Shown here one piece after another: positions 1-15,000 of a stretch of 64,000 nt of DNA. Origin of the DNA: Actinernus sp. WN-2022 (taxonomy: Eukaryota; Cnidaria; Anthozoa; Actiniaria; Actinernidae); the NCBI GenBank assembly GCA_030867875.1, contig JAOWCC010001368.1:2790965-2854964 (forward strand), given 5' to 3'. Position 1 is the stretch's first letter. Every line of letters begins with the position of its first letter. Both the position numbers and the translations under genes were made by a program. A model generated the notes under the pieces. That model saw nothing but the letters and a program-made list of their open reading frames with translations. It searched no databases and had not been told where the DNA came from.

Positions 1-25
1 AAAACTTCAAAATATCTCGGATTTT

Positions 26-3000
26 AATGTATTATTTCAATGCGTTTCAATTGAATTTATGAGTATCAACCAATCAAATTACGAGAAAGAAGAATAGTAA
101 ATTAACACTTTTTTCATTCCTTGCCGTAGAGTACTACAGTTCTAATGCGGACCATTACTTAATGTATTATTTCAATGCGTTTCAATTGAATTTATGAGTA
201 TCAACCAATCACATTACGAGAAAGAAGAATAGTAAATTAACACCTTTTTTCATTCCTTGCCGTAGAGTACTACAGTTCTAATGCGGACCATTACTTAATG
301 TATTATTTCAATGCGTTTCAATTGAATTTATGAGTATCGACCAATCAAATTACGAGAAAGAAGAATAGTAAATTAACACCTTTTTTCATTCCTTGCCGTA
401 GAGTACTACAGTTCTAATGCGGATCATTAATTAATGTATTATTTCAATGCGTTTCAATTGAATTTATGAGTATCGACCAATCAAATTACGAGAAAGAAGA
501 ATAGTAAATTAACACCTTTTTTCATTCCTTGCCGTAGAGCACTACAGTTCTAATGCGGACCATTACTTAATGTATTATTTCAATGCGTTTCAATTGAATT
601 TATGAGTATCAACCAATCAAATTACGAGAAAGAAGAATAGTAAATTAACACCTTTTTTCATTCCTTGCAGTAGAGTACTACAGTTCTAATGCGGATCATT
701 AATTAATGTATTATTTCAATGCGTTTCAATTGAATTTATGAGTATCAACCAATCAAATTACGAGAAAGAAGAATAGTAAATTAACACCTTTTTTCATTCC
801 TTGCAGTAGAGTAATACAGTTCTAATGCGGACCATTACTTAATGTATTATTTCAATGCGTTTCAATTGAATTTATGAGTATCAACCAATCACATTACGAG
901 AAAGAAGAATAGTAAATTAACACCTTTTTTCATTCCTTGCAGTAGAGTACTACAGTTCTAATGCGGACCATTACTTAATGTATTATTTCAATGCGTTTCA
1001 ATTGAATTTATGAGTATCAACCAATCACATTACGAGAAAGAAGAATAGTAAATTAACACCTTTTTTCATTCCTTGCAGTAGAGTACTACAGTTCTAATGC
1101 GGACCATTACTTAATGTATTATTTCAATGCGTTTCAATTGAATTTATGAGTATCGACCAATCACATTACGAGAAAGAAGAATAGTAAATTAACACTTTTT
1201 TCATTCCTTGCCGTAGAGTACTACAGTTCTAATGCGGACCATTACTTAATGTATTATTTCAATGCGTTTCAATTGAATTTATGAGTATCAACCAATCACA
1301 TTACGAGAAAGAAGAATAGTAAATTAACACCTTTTTTCATTCCTTGCCGTAGAGTACTACAGTTCTAATGCGGACCATTACTTAATGTATTATTTCAATG
1401 CGTTTCAATTGAATTTATGAGTATCGACCAATCAAATTACGAGAAAGAAGAATAGTAAATTAACACCTTTTTTCATTCCTTGCAGTAGAGCACTACAGTT
1501 CTAATGCGGACCATTACTTAATGTATTATTTCAATGCGTTTCAATTGAATTTATGAGTATCAACCAATCAAATTACGAGAAAGAAGAATAGTAAATTAAC
1601 ACCTTTTTTCATTCCTTGCAGTAGAGCACTACAGTTCTAATGCGGACCATTACTTAATGTATTATTTCAATGCGTTTCAATTGAATTTATGAGTATCAAC
1701 CAATCAAATTACGAGAAAGAAGAATAGTAAATTAACACCTTTTTTCATTCCTTGCAGTAGAGTACTACAGTTCTAATGCGGATCATTAATTAATGTATTA
1801 TTTCAATGCGTTTCAATTGAATTTATGAGTATCAACCAATCACATTACGAGAAAGAAGAATAGTAAATTAACACCTTTTTTAATTCCTTGCAGTAGAGTA
1901 CTACAGTTCTAATGCGGATCATTAATTAATGTATTATTTCAATGCGTTTCAATTGAATTTATGAGTATCGACCAATCAAATTACGAGAAAGAAGAATAGT
2001 AAATTAACACCTTTTTTCATTCCTTGCCGTAGAGCACTACAGTTCTAATGCGGACCATTACTTAATGTATTATTTCAATGCGTTTCAATTGAATTTATGA
2101 GTATCAACCAATCACATTACGAGAAAGAAGAATAGTAAATTAACACCTTTTTTCATTCCTTGCCGTAGAGTACTACAGTTCTAATGCGGACCATTACTTA
2201 ATGTATTATTTCAATGCGTTTCAATTGAATTTATGAGTATCAACCAATCAAATTACGAGAAAGAAGAATAGTAAATTAACACCTTTTTTCATTCCTTGCA
2301 GTAGAGTACTACAGTTCTAATGCGGACCATTACTTAATGTATTATTTCAATGCGTTTCAATTGAATTTATGAGTATCAACCAATCAAATTACGAGAAAGA
2401 AGAATAGTAAATTAACACCTTTTTTCATTCCTTGCAGTAGAGTACTACAGTTCTAATGCGGATCATTAATTAATGTATTATTTCAATGCGTTTCAATTGA
2501 ATTTATGAGTATCAACCAATCAAATTACGAGAAAGAAGAATAGTAAATTAACACCTTTTTTCATTCCTTGCAGTAGAGCACTACAGTTCTAATGCGGACC
2601 ATTACTTAATGTATTATTTCAATGCGTTTCAATTGAATTTATGAGTATCAACCAATCAAATTACGAGAAAGAAGAATAGTAAATTAACACCTTTTTTCAT
2701 TCCTTGCAGTAGAGTACTACAGTTCTAATGCGGATCATTAATTAATGTATTATTTCAATGCGTTTCAATTGAATTTATGAGTATCAACCAATCACATTAC
2801 GAGAAAGAAGAATAGTAAATTAACACCTTTTTTCATTCCTTGCAGTAGAGTACTACAGTTCTAATGCGGACCATTACTTAATGTATTATTTCAATGCGTT
2901 TCAATTGAATTTATGAGTATCAACCAATCACATTACGAGAAAGAAGAATAGTAAATTAACACCTTTTTTCATTCCTTGCAGTAGAGTACTACAGTTCTAA

Positions 3001-6000
3001 TGCGGACCATTACTTAATGTATTATTTCAATGCGTTTCAATTGAATTTATGAGTATCGACCAATCACATTACGAGAAAGAAGAATAGTAAATTAACACTT
3101 TTTTCATTCCTTGCCGTAGAGTACTACAGTTCTAATGCGGACCATTACTTAATGTATTATTTCAATGCGTTTCAATTGAATTTATGAGTATCAACCAATC
3201 AAATTACGAGAAAGAAGAATAGTAAATTAACACCTTTTTTCATTCCTTGCCGTAGAGCACTACAGTTCTAATGCGGACCATTAATTAATGTATTATTTCA
3301 ATGCGTTTCAATTGAATTTATGAGTATCAACCAATCAAATTACGAGAAAGAAGAATAGTAAATTAACACCTTTTTTCATTCCTTGCAGTAGAGTACTACA
3401 GTTCTAATGCGGACCATTACTTAATGTATTATTTCAATGCGTTTCTATTGAATTTATGAGTATCGACCAATCAAATTACGAGAAAGAAGAATAGTAAATT
3501 AACACCTTTTTTCATTCCTTGCAGTAGAGTACTACAGTTCTAATGCGGACCATTACTTAATGTATTATTTCAATGCGTTTCAATTGAATTTATGAGTATC
3601 GACCAATCAAATTACGAGAAAGAAGAATAGTAAATTAACACCTTTTTTCATTCCTTGCCGTAGAGTACTACAGTTCTAATGCGGATCATTAATTAATGTA
3701 TTATTTCAATGCGTTTCAATTGAATTTATGAGTATCAACCAATCACATTACGAGAAAGAAGAATAGTAAATTAACACTTTTTTCATTCCTTGCCGTAGAG
3801 TACTACAGTTCTAATGCGGACCATTACTTAATGTATTATTTCAATGCGTTTCAATTGAATTTATGAGTATCAACCAATCACATTACGAGAAAGAAGAATA
3901 GTAAATTAACACCTTTTTTCATTCCTTGCCGTAGAGTACTACAGTTCTAATGCGGACCATTACTTAATGTATTATTTCAATGCGTTTCAATTGAATTTAT
4001 GAGTATCGACCAATCAAATTACGAGAAAGAAGAATAGTAAATTAACACCTTTTTTCATTCCTTGCCGTAGAGTACTACAGTTCTAATGCGGATCATTAAT
4101 TAATGTATTATTTCAATGCGTTTCAATTGAATTTATGAGTATCAACCAATCAAATTACGAGAAAGAAGAATAGTAAATTAACACTTTTTTCATTCCTTGC
4201 CGTAGAGTACTACAGTTCTAATGCGGACCATTACTTAATGTATTATTTCAATGCGTTTCAATTGAATTTATGAGTATCAACCAATCACATTACGAGAAAG
4301 AAGAATAGTAAATTAACACCTTTTTTCATTCCTTGCAGTAGAGTACTACAGTTCTAATGCGGACCATTACTTAATGTATTATTTCAATGCGTTTCAATTG
4401 CATTTATGAGTATCGACCAATCAAATTACGAGAAAGAAGAATAGTAAATTAACACCTTTTTTCATTCCTTGCCGTAGAGTACTACAGTTCTAATGCGGAT
4501 CATTAATTAATGTATTATTTCAATGCGTTTCAATTGAATTTATGAGTATCGACCAATCAAATTACGAGAAAGAAGAATAGTAAATTAACACCTTTTTTCA
4601 TTCCTTGCCGTAGAGCACTACAGTTCTAATGCGGACCATTACTTAATGTATTATTTCAATGCGTTTCAATTGAATTTATGAGTATCAACCAATCACATTA
4701 CGAGAAAGAAGAATAGAATATTAACACCTTTTTTCATTCCTTGCAGTAGAGTACTACAGTTCTAATGCGGATCATTAATTAATGTATTATTTCAATACGT
4801 TTCAATTGAATTTATGAGTATCAACCAATCACATTACGAGAAAGAAGAATAGTAAATTAACACCCTATTTTCATTCCTTGCAGTAGAGTACTACAGTTCT
4901 AATGCGGATCATTAATTAATGTATTATTTCAATGCGTTTCAATTGAATTTATGAGTATCGACCAATCAAATTACGAGAAAGAAGAATAGTAAATTAACAC
5001 CTTTTTTCATTCCTTGCTGTAGAGTACTACAGTTCTAATGCGGATCATTAATTAATGTATTATTTCAATGCGTTTCAATTGAATTTATGAGTATCAACCA
5101 ATCAAATTACGAGAAAGAAGAATAGTAAATTAACACTTTTTTCATTCCTTGCCGTAGAGTACTACAGTTCTAATGCGGACCATTACTTAATGTATTATTT
5201 CAATGCGTTTCAATTGAATTTATGAGTATCAACCAATCACATTACGAGAAAGAAGAATAGTAAATTAACACCTTTTTTCATTCCTTGCCGTAGAGTACTA
5301 CAGTTCTAATGCGGACCATTACTTAATGTATTATTTCAATGCGTTTCAATTGAATTTATGAGTATCGACCAATCAAATTACGAGAAAGAAGAATAGTAAA
5401 TTAACACCTTTTTTCATTCCTTGCCGTAGAGTACTACAGTTCTAATGCGGATCATTAATTAATGTATTATTTCAATGCGTTTCAATTGAATTTATGAGTA
5501 TCAACCAATCAAATTACGAGAAAGAAGAATAGTAAATTAACACTTTTTTCATTCCTTGCCGTAGAGTACTACAGTTCTAATGCGGACCATTACTTAATGT
5601 ATTATTTCAATGCGTTTCAATTGAATTTATGAGTATCAACCAATCACATTACGAGAAAGAAGAATAGTAAATTAACACCTTTTTTCATTCCTTGCCGTAG
5701 AGTACTACAGTTCTAATGCGGACCATTACTTAATGTATTATTTCAATGCGTTTCAATTGCATTTATGAGTATCGACCAATCAAATTACGAGAAAGAAGAA
5801 TAGTAAATTAACACCTTTTTTCATTCCTTGCCGTAGAGTACTACAGTTCTAATGCGGATCATTAATTAATGTATTATTTCAATGCGTTTCAATTGAATTT
5901 ATGAGTATCGACCAATCAAATTACGAGAAAGAAGAATAGTAAATTAACACCTTTTTTCATTCCTTGCCGTAGAGCACTACAGTTCTAATGCGGACCATTA

Positions 6001-9000
6001 CTTAATGTATTATTTCAATGCGTTTCAATTGAATTTATGAGTATCAACCAATCAAATTACGAGAAAGAAGAATAGTAAATTAACACCTTTTTTCATTCCT
6101 TGCAGTAGAGTACTACAGTTCTAATGCGGATCATTAATTAATGTATTATTTCAATGCGTTTCAATTGAATTTATGAGTATCAACCAATCAAATTACGAGA
6201 AAGAAGAATAGTAAATTAACACCTTTTTTCATTCCTTGCAGTAGAGTACTACAGTTCTAATGCGGACCATTACTTAATGTATTATTTCAATGCGTTTCAA
6301 TTGAATTTATGAGTATCAACCAATCACATTACGAGAAAGAAGAATAGTAAATTAACACCTTTTTTCATTCCTTGCAGTAGAGTACTACAGTTCTAATGCG
6401 GACCATTACTTAATGTATTATTTCAATGCGTTTCAATTGAATTTATGAGTATCAACCAATCACATTACGAGAAAGAAGAATAGTAAATTAACACCTTTTT
6501 TCATTCCTTGCAGTAGAGTACTACAGTTCTAATGCGGACCATTACTTAATGTATTATTTCAATGCGTTTCAATTGAATTTATGAGTATCGACCAATCACA
6601 TTACGAGAAAGAAGAATAGTAAATTAACACTTTTTTCATTCCTTGCCGTAGAGTACTACAGTTCTAATGCGGACCATTACTTAATGTATTATTTCAATGC
6701 GTTTCAATTGAATTTATGAGTATCAACCAATCACATTACGAGAAAGAAGAATAGTAAATTAACACCTTTTTTCATTCCTTGCCGTAGAGTACTACAGTTC
6801 TAATGCGGACCATTACTTAATGTATTATTTCAATGCGTTTCAATTGAATTTATGAGTATCGACCAATCAAATTACGAGAAAGAAGAATAGTAAATTAACA
6901 CCTTTTTTCATTCCTTGCAGTAGAGCACTACAGTTCTAATGCGGACCATTACTTAATGTATTATTTCAATGCGTTTCAATTGAATTTATGAGTATCAACC
7001 AATCAAATTACGAGAAAGAAGAATAGTAAATTAACACCTTTTTTCATTCCTTGCAGTAGAGCACTACAGTTCTAATGCGGACCATTACTTAATGTATTAT
7101 TTCAATGCGTTTCAATTGAATTTATGAGTATCAACCAATCAAATTACGAGAAAGAAGAATAGTAAATTAACACCTTTTTTCATTCCTTGCAGTAGAGTAC
7201 TACAGTTCTAATGCGGATCATTAATTAATGTATTATTTCAATGCGTTTCAATTGAATTTATGAGTATCAACCAATCACATTACGAGAAAGAAGAATAGTA
7301 AATTAACACCTTTTTTAATTCCTTGCAGTAGAGTACTACAGTTCTAATGCGGATCATTAATTAATGTATTATTTCAATGCGTTTCTATTGAATTTATGAG
7401 TATCGACCAATCAAATTACGAGAAAGAAGAATAGTAAATTAACACCTTTTTTCATTCCTTGCAGTAGAGTACTACAGTTCTAATGCGGACCATTACTTAA
7501 TGTATTATTTCAATGCGTTTCAATTGAATTTATGAGTATCGACCAATCAAATTACGAGAAAGAAGAATAGTAAATTAACACCTTTTTTCATTCCTTGCCG
7601 TAGAGTACTACAGTTCTAATGCGGATCATTAATTAATGTATTATTTCAATGCGTTTCAATTGAATTTATGAGTATCAACCAATCACATTACGAGAAAGAA
7701 GAATAGTAAATTAACACTTTTTTCATTCCTTGCCGTAGAGTACTACAGTTCTAATGCGGACCATTACTTAATGTATTATTTCAATGCGTTTCAATTGAAT
7801 TTATGAGTATCAACCAATCACATTACGAGAAAGAAGAATAGTAAATTAACACCTTTTTTCATTCCTTGCCGTAGAGTACTACAGTTCTAATGCGGACCAT
7901 TACTTAATGTATTATTTCAATGCGTTTCAATTGAATTTATGAGTATCGACCAATCAAATTACGAGAAAGAAGAATAGTAAATTAACACCTTTTTTCATTC
8001 CTTGCCGTAGAGTACTACAGTTCTAATGCGGATCATTAATTAATGTATTATTTCAATGCGTTTCAATTGAATTTATGAGTATCAACCAATCAAATTACGA
8101 GAAAGAAGAATAGTAAATTAACACTTTTTTCATTCCTTGCCGTAGAGTACTACAGTTCTAATGCGGACCATTACTTAATGTATTATTTCAATGCGTTTCA
8201 ATTGAATTTATGAGTATCAACCAATCACATTACGAGAAAGAAGAATAGTAAATTAACACCTTTTTTCATTCCTTGCCGTAGAGTACTACAGTTCTAATGC
8301 GGACCATTACTTAATGTATTATTTCAATGCGTTTCAATTGAATTAATGAGTATCGACCAATCAAATTACGAGAAAGAAGAATAGTAAATTAACACCTTTT
8401 TTCATTCCTTGCCGTAGAGTACTACAGTTCTAATGCGGATCATTAATTAATGTATTATTTCAATGCGTTTCAATTGAATTTATGAGTATCAACCAATCAA
8501 ATTACGAGAAAGAAGAATAGTAAATTAACACTTTTTTCATTCCTTGCCGTAGAGTACTACAGTTCTAATGCGGACCATTACTTAATGTATTATTTCAATG
8601 CGTTTCAATTGAATTTATGAGTATCAACCAATCACATTACGAGAAAGAAGAATAGTAAATTAACACCTTTTTTCATTCCTTGCCGTAGAGTACTACAGTT
8701 CTAATGCGGACCATTACTTAATGTATTATTTCAATGCGTTTCAATTGCATTTATGAGTATCGACCAATCAAATTACGAGAAAGAAGAATAGTAAATTAAC
8801 ACCTTTTTTCATTCCTTGCCGTAGAGTACTACAGTTCTAATGCGGATCATTAATTAATGTATTATTTCAATGCGTTTCAATTGAATTTATGAGTATCGAC
8901 CAATCAAATTACGAGAAAGAAGAATAGTAAATTAACACCTTTTTTCATTCCTTGCCGTAGAGCACTACAGTTCTAATGCGGACCATTACTTAATGTATTA

Positions 9001-12000
9001 TTTCAATGCGTTTCAATTGAATTTATGAGTATCAACCAATCAAATTACGAGAAAGAAGAATAGTAAATTAACACCTTTTTTCATTCCTTGCAGTAGAGTA
9101 CTACAGTTCTAATGCGGATCATTAATTAATGTATTATTTCAATGCGTTTCAATTGAATTTATGAGTATCAACCAATCAAATTACGAGAAAGAAGAATAGT
9201 AAATTAACACCTTTTTTCATTCCTTGCAGTAGAGTACTACAGTTCTAATGCGGACCATTACTTAATGTATTATTTCAATGCGTTTCAATTGAATTTATGA
9301 GTATCAACCAATCACATTACGAGAAAGAAGAATAGTAAATTAACACCTTTTTTCATTCCTTGCAGTAGAGTACTACAGTTCTAATGCGGACCATTACTTA
9401 ATGTATTATTTCAATGCGTTTCAATTGAATTTATGAGTATCAACCAATCACATTACGAGAAAGAAGAATAGTAAATTAACACCTTTTTTCATTCCTTGCC
9501 GTAGAGTACTACAGTTCTAATGCGGACCATTACTTAATGTATTATTTCAATGCGTTTCAATTGAATTTATGAGTATCGACCAATCACATTACGAGAAAGA
9601 AGAATAGTAAATTAACACTTTTTTCATTCCTTGCCGTAGAGTACTACAGTTCTGATGCGGACCATTACTTAATGTATTATTTCAATGCGTTTCAATTGAA
9701 TTTATGAGTATCAACCAATCACATTACGAGAAAGAAGAATAGTAAATTAACACCTTTTTTCATTCCTTGCCGTAGAGTACTACAGTTCTAATGCGGACCA
9801 TTACTTAATGTATTATTTCAATGCGTTTCAATTGAATTTATGAGTATCGACCAATCAAATTACGAGAAAGAAGAATAGTAAATTAACACCTTTTTTCATT
9901 CCTTGCAGTAGAGCACTACAGTTCTAATGCGGACCATTAGTTAATGTATTATTTCAATGCGTTTCAATTGAATTTATGAGTATCAACCAATCAAATTACG
10001 AGAAAGAAGAATAGTAAATTAACACCTTTTTTCATTCCTTGCAGTAGAGCACTACAGTTCTAATGCGGACCATTACTTAATGTATTATTTCAATGCGTTT
10101 CAATTGAATTTATGAGTATCAACCAATCAAATTACGAGAAAGAAGAATAGTAAATTAACACCTTTTTTCATTCCTTGCAGTAGAGTACTACAGTTCTAAT
10201 GCGGATCATTAATTAATGTATTATTTCAATGCGTTTCAATTGAATTTATGAGTATCAACCAATCACATTACGAGAAAGAAGAATAGTAAATTAACACCTT
10301 TTTTCATTCCTTGCAGTAGAGTACTACAGTTCTAATGCGGATCATTAATTAATGTATTATTTCAATGCGTTTCAATTGAATTTATGAGTATCGACCAATC
10401 AAATTACGAGAAAGAAGAATAGTAAATTAACACCTTTTTTCATTCCTTGCCGTAGAGCACTACAGTTCTAATGCGGACCATTACTTAATGTATTATTTCA
10501 ATGCGTTTCAATTGAATTTATGAGTATCAACCAATCACATTACGAGAAAGAAGAATAGTAAATTAACACCTTTTTTCATTCCTTGCCGTAGAGTACTACA
10601 GTTCTAATGCGGACCATTACTTAATGTATTATTTCAATGCGTTTCAATTGAATTTATGAGTATCAACCAATCAAATTACGAGAAAGAAGAATAGTAAATT
10701 AACACCTTTTTTCATTCCTTGCAGTAGAGTACTACAGTTCTAATGCGGATCATTAATTAATGTATTATTTCAATGCGTTTCAATTGAATTTATGAGTATC
10801 AACCAATCAAATTACGAGAAAGAAGAATAGTAAATTAACACCTTTTTTCATTCCTTGCAGTAGAGTACTACAGTTCTAATGCGGATCATTAATTAATGTA
10901 TTATTTCAATGCGTTTCAATTGAATTTATGAGTATCAACCAATCAAATTACGAGAAAGAAGAATAGTAAATTAACACCTTTTTTCATTCCTTGCAGTAGA
11001 GCACTACAGTTCTAATGCGGACCATTACTTAATGTGTTATTTCAATGCGTTTCAATTGAATTTATGAGTATCAACCAATCAAATTACGAGAAAGAAGAAT
11101 AGTAAATTAACACCTTTTTTCATTCCTTGCAGTAGAGTACTACAGTTCTAATGCGGATCATTAATTAATGTATTATTTCAATGCGTTTCAATTGAATTTA
11201 TGAGTATCAACCAATCACATTACGAGAAAGAAGAATAGTAAATTAACACCTTTTTTCATTCCTTGCAGTAGAGTACTACAGTTCTAATGCGGACCATTAC
11301 TTAATGTATTATTTCAATGCGTTTCAATTGAATTTATGAGTATCAACCAATCACATTACGAGAAAGAAGAATAGTAAATTAACACCTTTTTTCATTCCTT
11401 GCAGTAGAGTACTACAGTTCTAATGCGGACCATTACTTAATGTATTATTTCAATGCGTTTCAATTGAATTTATGAGTATCGACCAATCACATTACGAGAA
11501 AGAAGAATAGTAAATTAACACTTTTTTCATTCCTTGCCGTAGAGTACTACAATTCTAATGCGGACCATTACTTAATGTATTATTTCAATGCGTTTCAATT
11601 GAATTTATGAGTATCAACCAATCAAATTACGAGAAAGAAGAATAGTAAATTAACACCTTTTTTCATTCCTTGCCGTAGAGCACTACAGTTCTAATGCGGA
11701 CCATTAATTAATGTATTATTTCAATGCGTTTCAATTGAATTTATGAGTATCAACCAATCAAATTACGAGAAAGAAGAATAGTAAATTAACACCTTTTTTC
11801 ATTCCTTGCAGTAGAGTACTACAGTTCTAATGCGGACCATTACTTAATGTATTATTTCAATGCGTTTCTATTGAATTTATGAGTATCGACCAATCAAATT
11901 ACGAGAAAGAAGAATAGTAAATTAACACCTTTTTTCATTCCTTGCAGTAGAGTACTACAGTTCTAATGCGGACCATTACTTAATGTATTATTTCAATGCG

Positions 12001-15000
12001 TTTCAATTGAATTTATGAGTATCGACCAATCAAATTACGAGAAAGAAGAATAGTAAATTAACACCTTTTTTCATTCCTTGCCGTAGAGTACTACAGTTCT
12101 AATGCGGATCATTAATTAATGTATTATTTCAATGCGTTTCAATTGAATTTATGAGTATCAACCAATCACATTACGGGAAAGAAGAATAGTAAATTAACAC
12201 CTTTTTTCATTCCTTGCAGTAGAGTACTACAGTTCTAATGCGGATCATTAATTAATGTATTATTTCAATGCGTTTCAATTGAATTTATGAGTATCAACCA
12301 ATCACATTACGAGAAAGAAGAATAGTAAATTAACACCCTATTTTCATTCCTTGCAGTAGAGTACTACAGTTCTAATGCGGATCATTAATTAATGTATTAT
12401 TTCAATGCGTTTCAATTGAATTTATGAGTATCAACCAATCAAATTACGAGAAAGAAGAATAGTAAATTAACACCTTTTTTCATTCCTTGCAGTAGAGTAC
12501 TACAGTTCTAATGCGGATCATTAATTAATGTATTATTTCAATGCGTTTCAATTGAATGTATGAGTATCAACCAATCAAATTACGAGAAAGAAGAATAGTA
12601 AATTAACACCTTTTTTCATTCCTTGCAGTAGAGTACTACAGTTCTAATGCGGACCATTACTTAATGTATTATTTCAATGCGTTTCAATTGAATTTATGAG
12701 TATCAACCAATCACATTACGAGAAAGAAGAATAGAATATTAACACCTTTTTTCATTCCTTGCAGTAGAGTACTACAGTTCTAATGCGGATCATTAATTAA
12801 TGTATTATTTCAATACGTTTCAATTGAATTTATGAGTATCAACCAATCACATTACGAGAAAGAAGAATAGTAAATTAACACCCTATTTTCATTCCTTGCA
12901 GTAGAGTACTACAGTTCGAATGCGGATCATTAATTAATGTATTATTTCAATGCGTTTCAATTGAATTTATGAGTATCGACCAATCAAATTACGAGAAAGA
13001 AGAATAGTAAATTAACACCTTTTTTCATTCCTTGCTGTAGAGTACTACAGTTCTAATGCGGATCATTAATTAATGTATTATTTCAATGCGTTTCAATTGA
13101 ATTTATGAGTATCAACCAATCAAATTACGAGAAAGAAGAATAGTAAATTAACACTTTTTTCATTCCTTGCCGTAGAGTACTACAGTTCTAATGCGGACCA
13201 TTACTTAATGTATTATTTCAATGCGTTTCAATTGAATTTATGAGTATCAACCAATCACATTACGAGAAAGAAGAATAGTAAATTAACACCTTTTTTCATT
13301 CCTTGCCGTAGAGTACTACAGTTCTAATGCGGACCATTACTTAATGTATTATTTCAATGCGTTTCAATTGAATTTATGAGTATCAACCAATCAAATTACG
13401 AGAAAGAAGAATAGTAAATTAACACCTTTTTTCATTCCTTGCAGTAGAGTACTACAGTTCTAATGCGGATCATTAATTAATGTATTATTTCAATGCGTTT
13501 CAATTGAATGTATGAGTATCAACCAATCAAATTACGAGAAAGAAGAATAGTAAATTAACACCTTTTTTCATTCCTTGCAGTAGAGTACTACAGTTCTAAT
13601 GCGGACCATTACTTAATGTATTATTTCAATGCGTTTCAATTGAATTTATGAGTATCAACCAATCACATTACGAGAAAGAAGAATAGAATATTAACACCTT
13701 TTTTCATTCCTTGCAGTAGAGTACTACAGTTCTAATGCGGATCATTAATTAATGTATTATTTCAATACGTTTCAATTGAATTTATGAGTATCAACCAATC
13801 ACATTACGAGAAAGAAGAATAGTAAATTAACACCCTATTTTCATTCCTTGCAGTAGAGTACTACAGTTCTAATGCGGATCATTAATTAATGTATTATTTC
13901 AATGCGTTTCAATTGAATTTATGAGTATCGACCAATCAAATTACGAGAAAGAAGAATAGTAAATTAACACCTTTTTTCATTCCTTGCTGTAGAGTACTAC
14001 AGTTCTAATGCGGATCATTAATTAATGTATTATTTCAATGCGTTTCAATTGAATTTATGAGTATCAACCAATCAAATTACGAGAAAGAAGAATAGTAAAT
14101 TAACACTTTTTTCATTCCTTGCCGTAGAGTACTACAGTTCTAATGCGGACCATTACTTAATGTATTATTTCAATGCGTTTCAATTGAATTTATGAGTATC
14201 AACCAATCACATTACGAGAAAGAAGAATAGTAAATTAACACCTTTTTTCATTCCTTGCCGTAGAGTACTACAGTTCTAATGCGGACCATTACTTAATGTA
14301 TTATTTCAATGCGTTTCAATTGAATTTATGAGTATCGACCAATCAAATTACGAGAAAGAAGAATAGTAAATTAACACCTTTTTTCATTCCTTGCCGTAGA
14401 GTACTACAGTTCTAATGCGGATCATTAATTAATGTATTATTTCAATGCGTTTCAATTGAATTTATGAGTATCAACCAATCAAATTACGAGAAAGAAGAAT
14501 AGTAAATTAACACTTTTTTCATTCCTTGCCGTAGAGTACTACAGTTCTAATGCGGACCATTACTTAATGTATTATTTCAATGCGTTTCAATTGAATTTAT
14601 GAGTATCAACCAATCACATTACGAGAAAGAAGAATAGTAAATTAACACCTTTTTTCATTCCTTGCCGTAGAGTACTACAGTTCTAATGCGGACCATTACT
14701 TAATGTATTATTTCAATGCGTTTCAATTGAATTTATGAGTATCGACCAATCAAATTACGAGAAAGAAGAATAGTAAATTAACACCTTTTTTCATTCCTTG
14801 CCGTAGAGTACTACAGTTCTAATGCGGATCATTAATTAATGTATTATTTCAATGCGTTTCAATTGAATTTATGAGTATCAACCAATCACATTACGAGAAA
14901 GAAGAATAGTAAATTAACACCTTTTTTCATTCCTTGCAGTAGAGTACTACAGTTCTAATGCGGACCATTACTTAATGTATTATTTCAATGCGTTTCAATT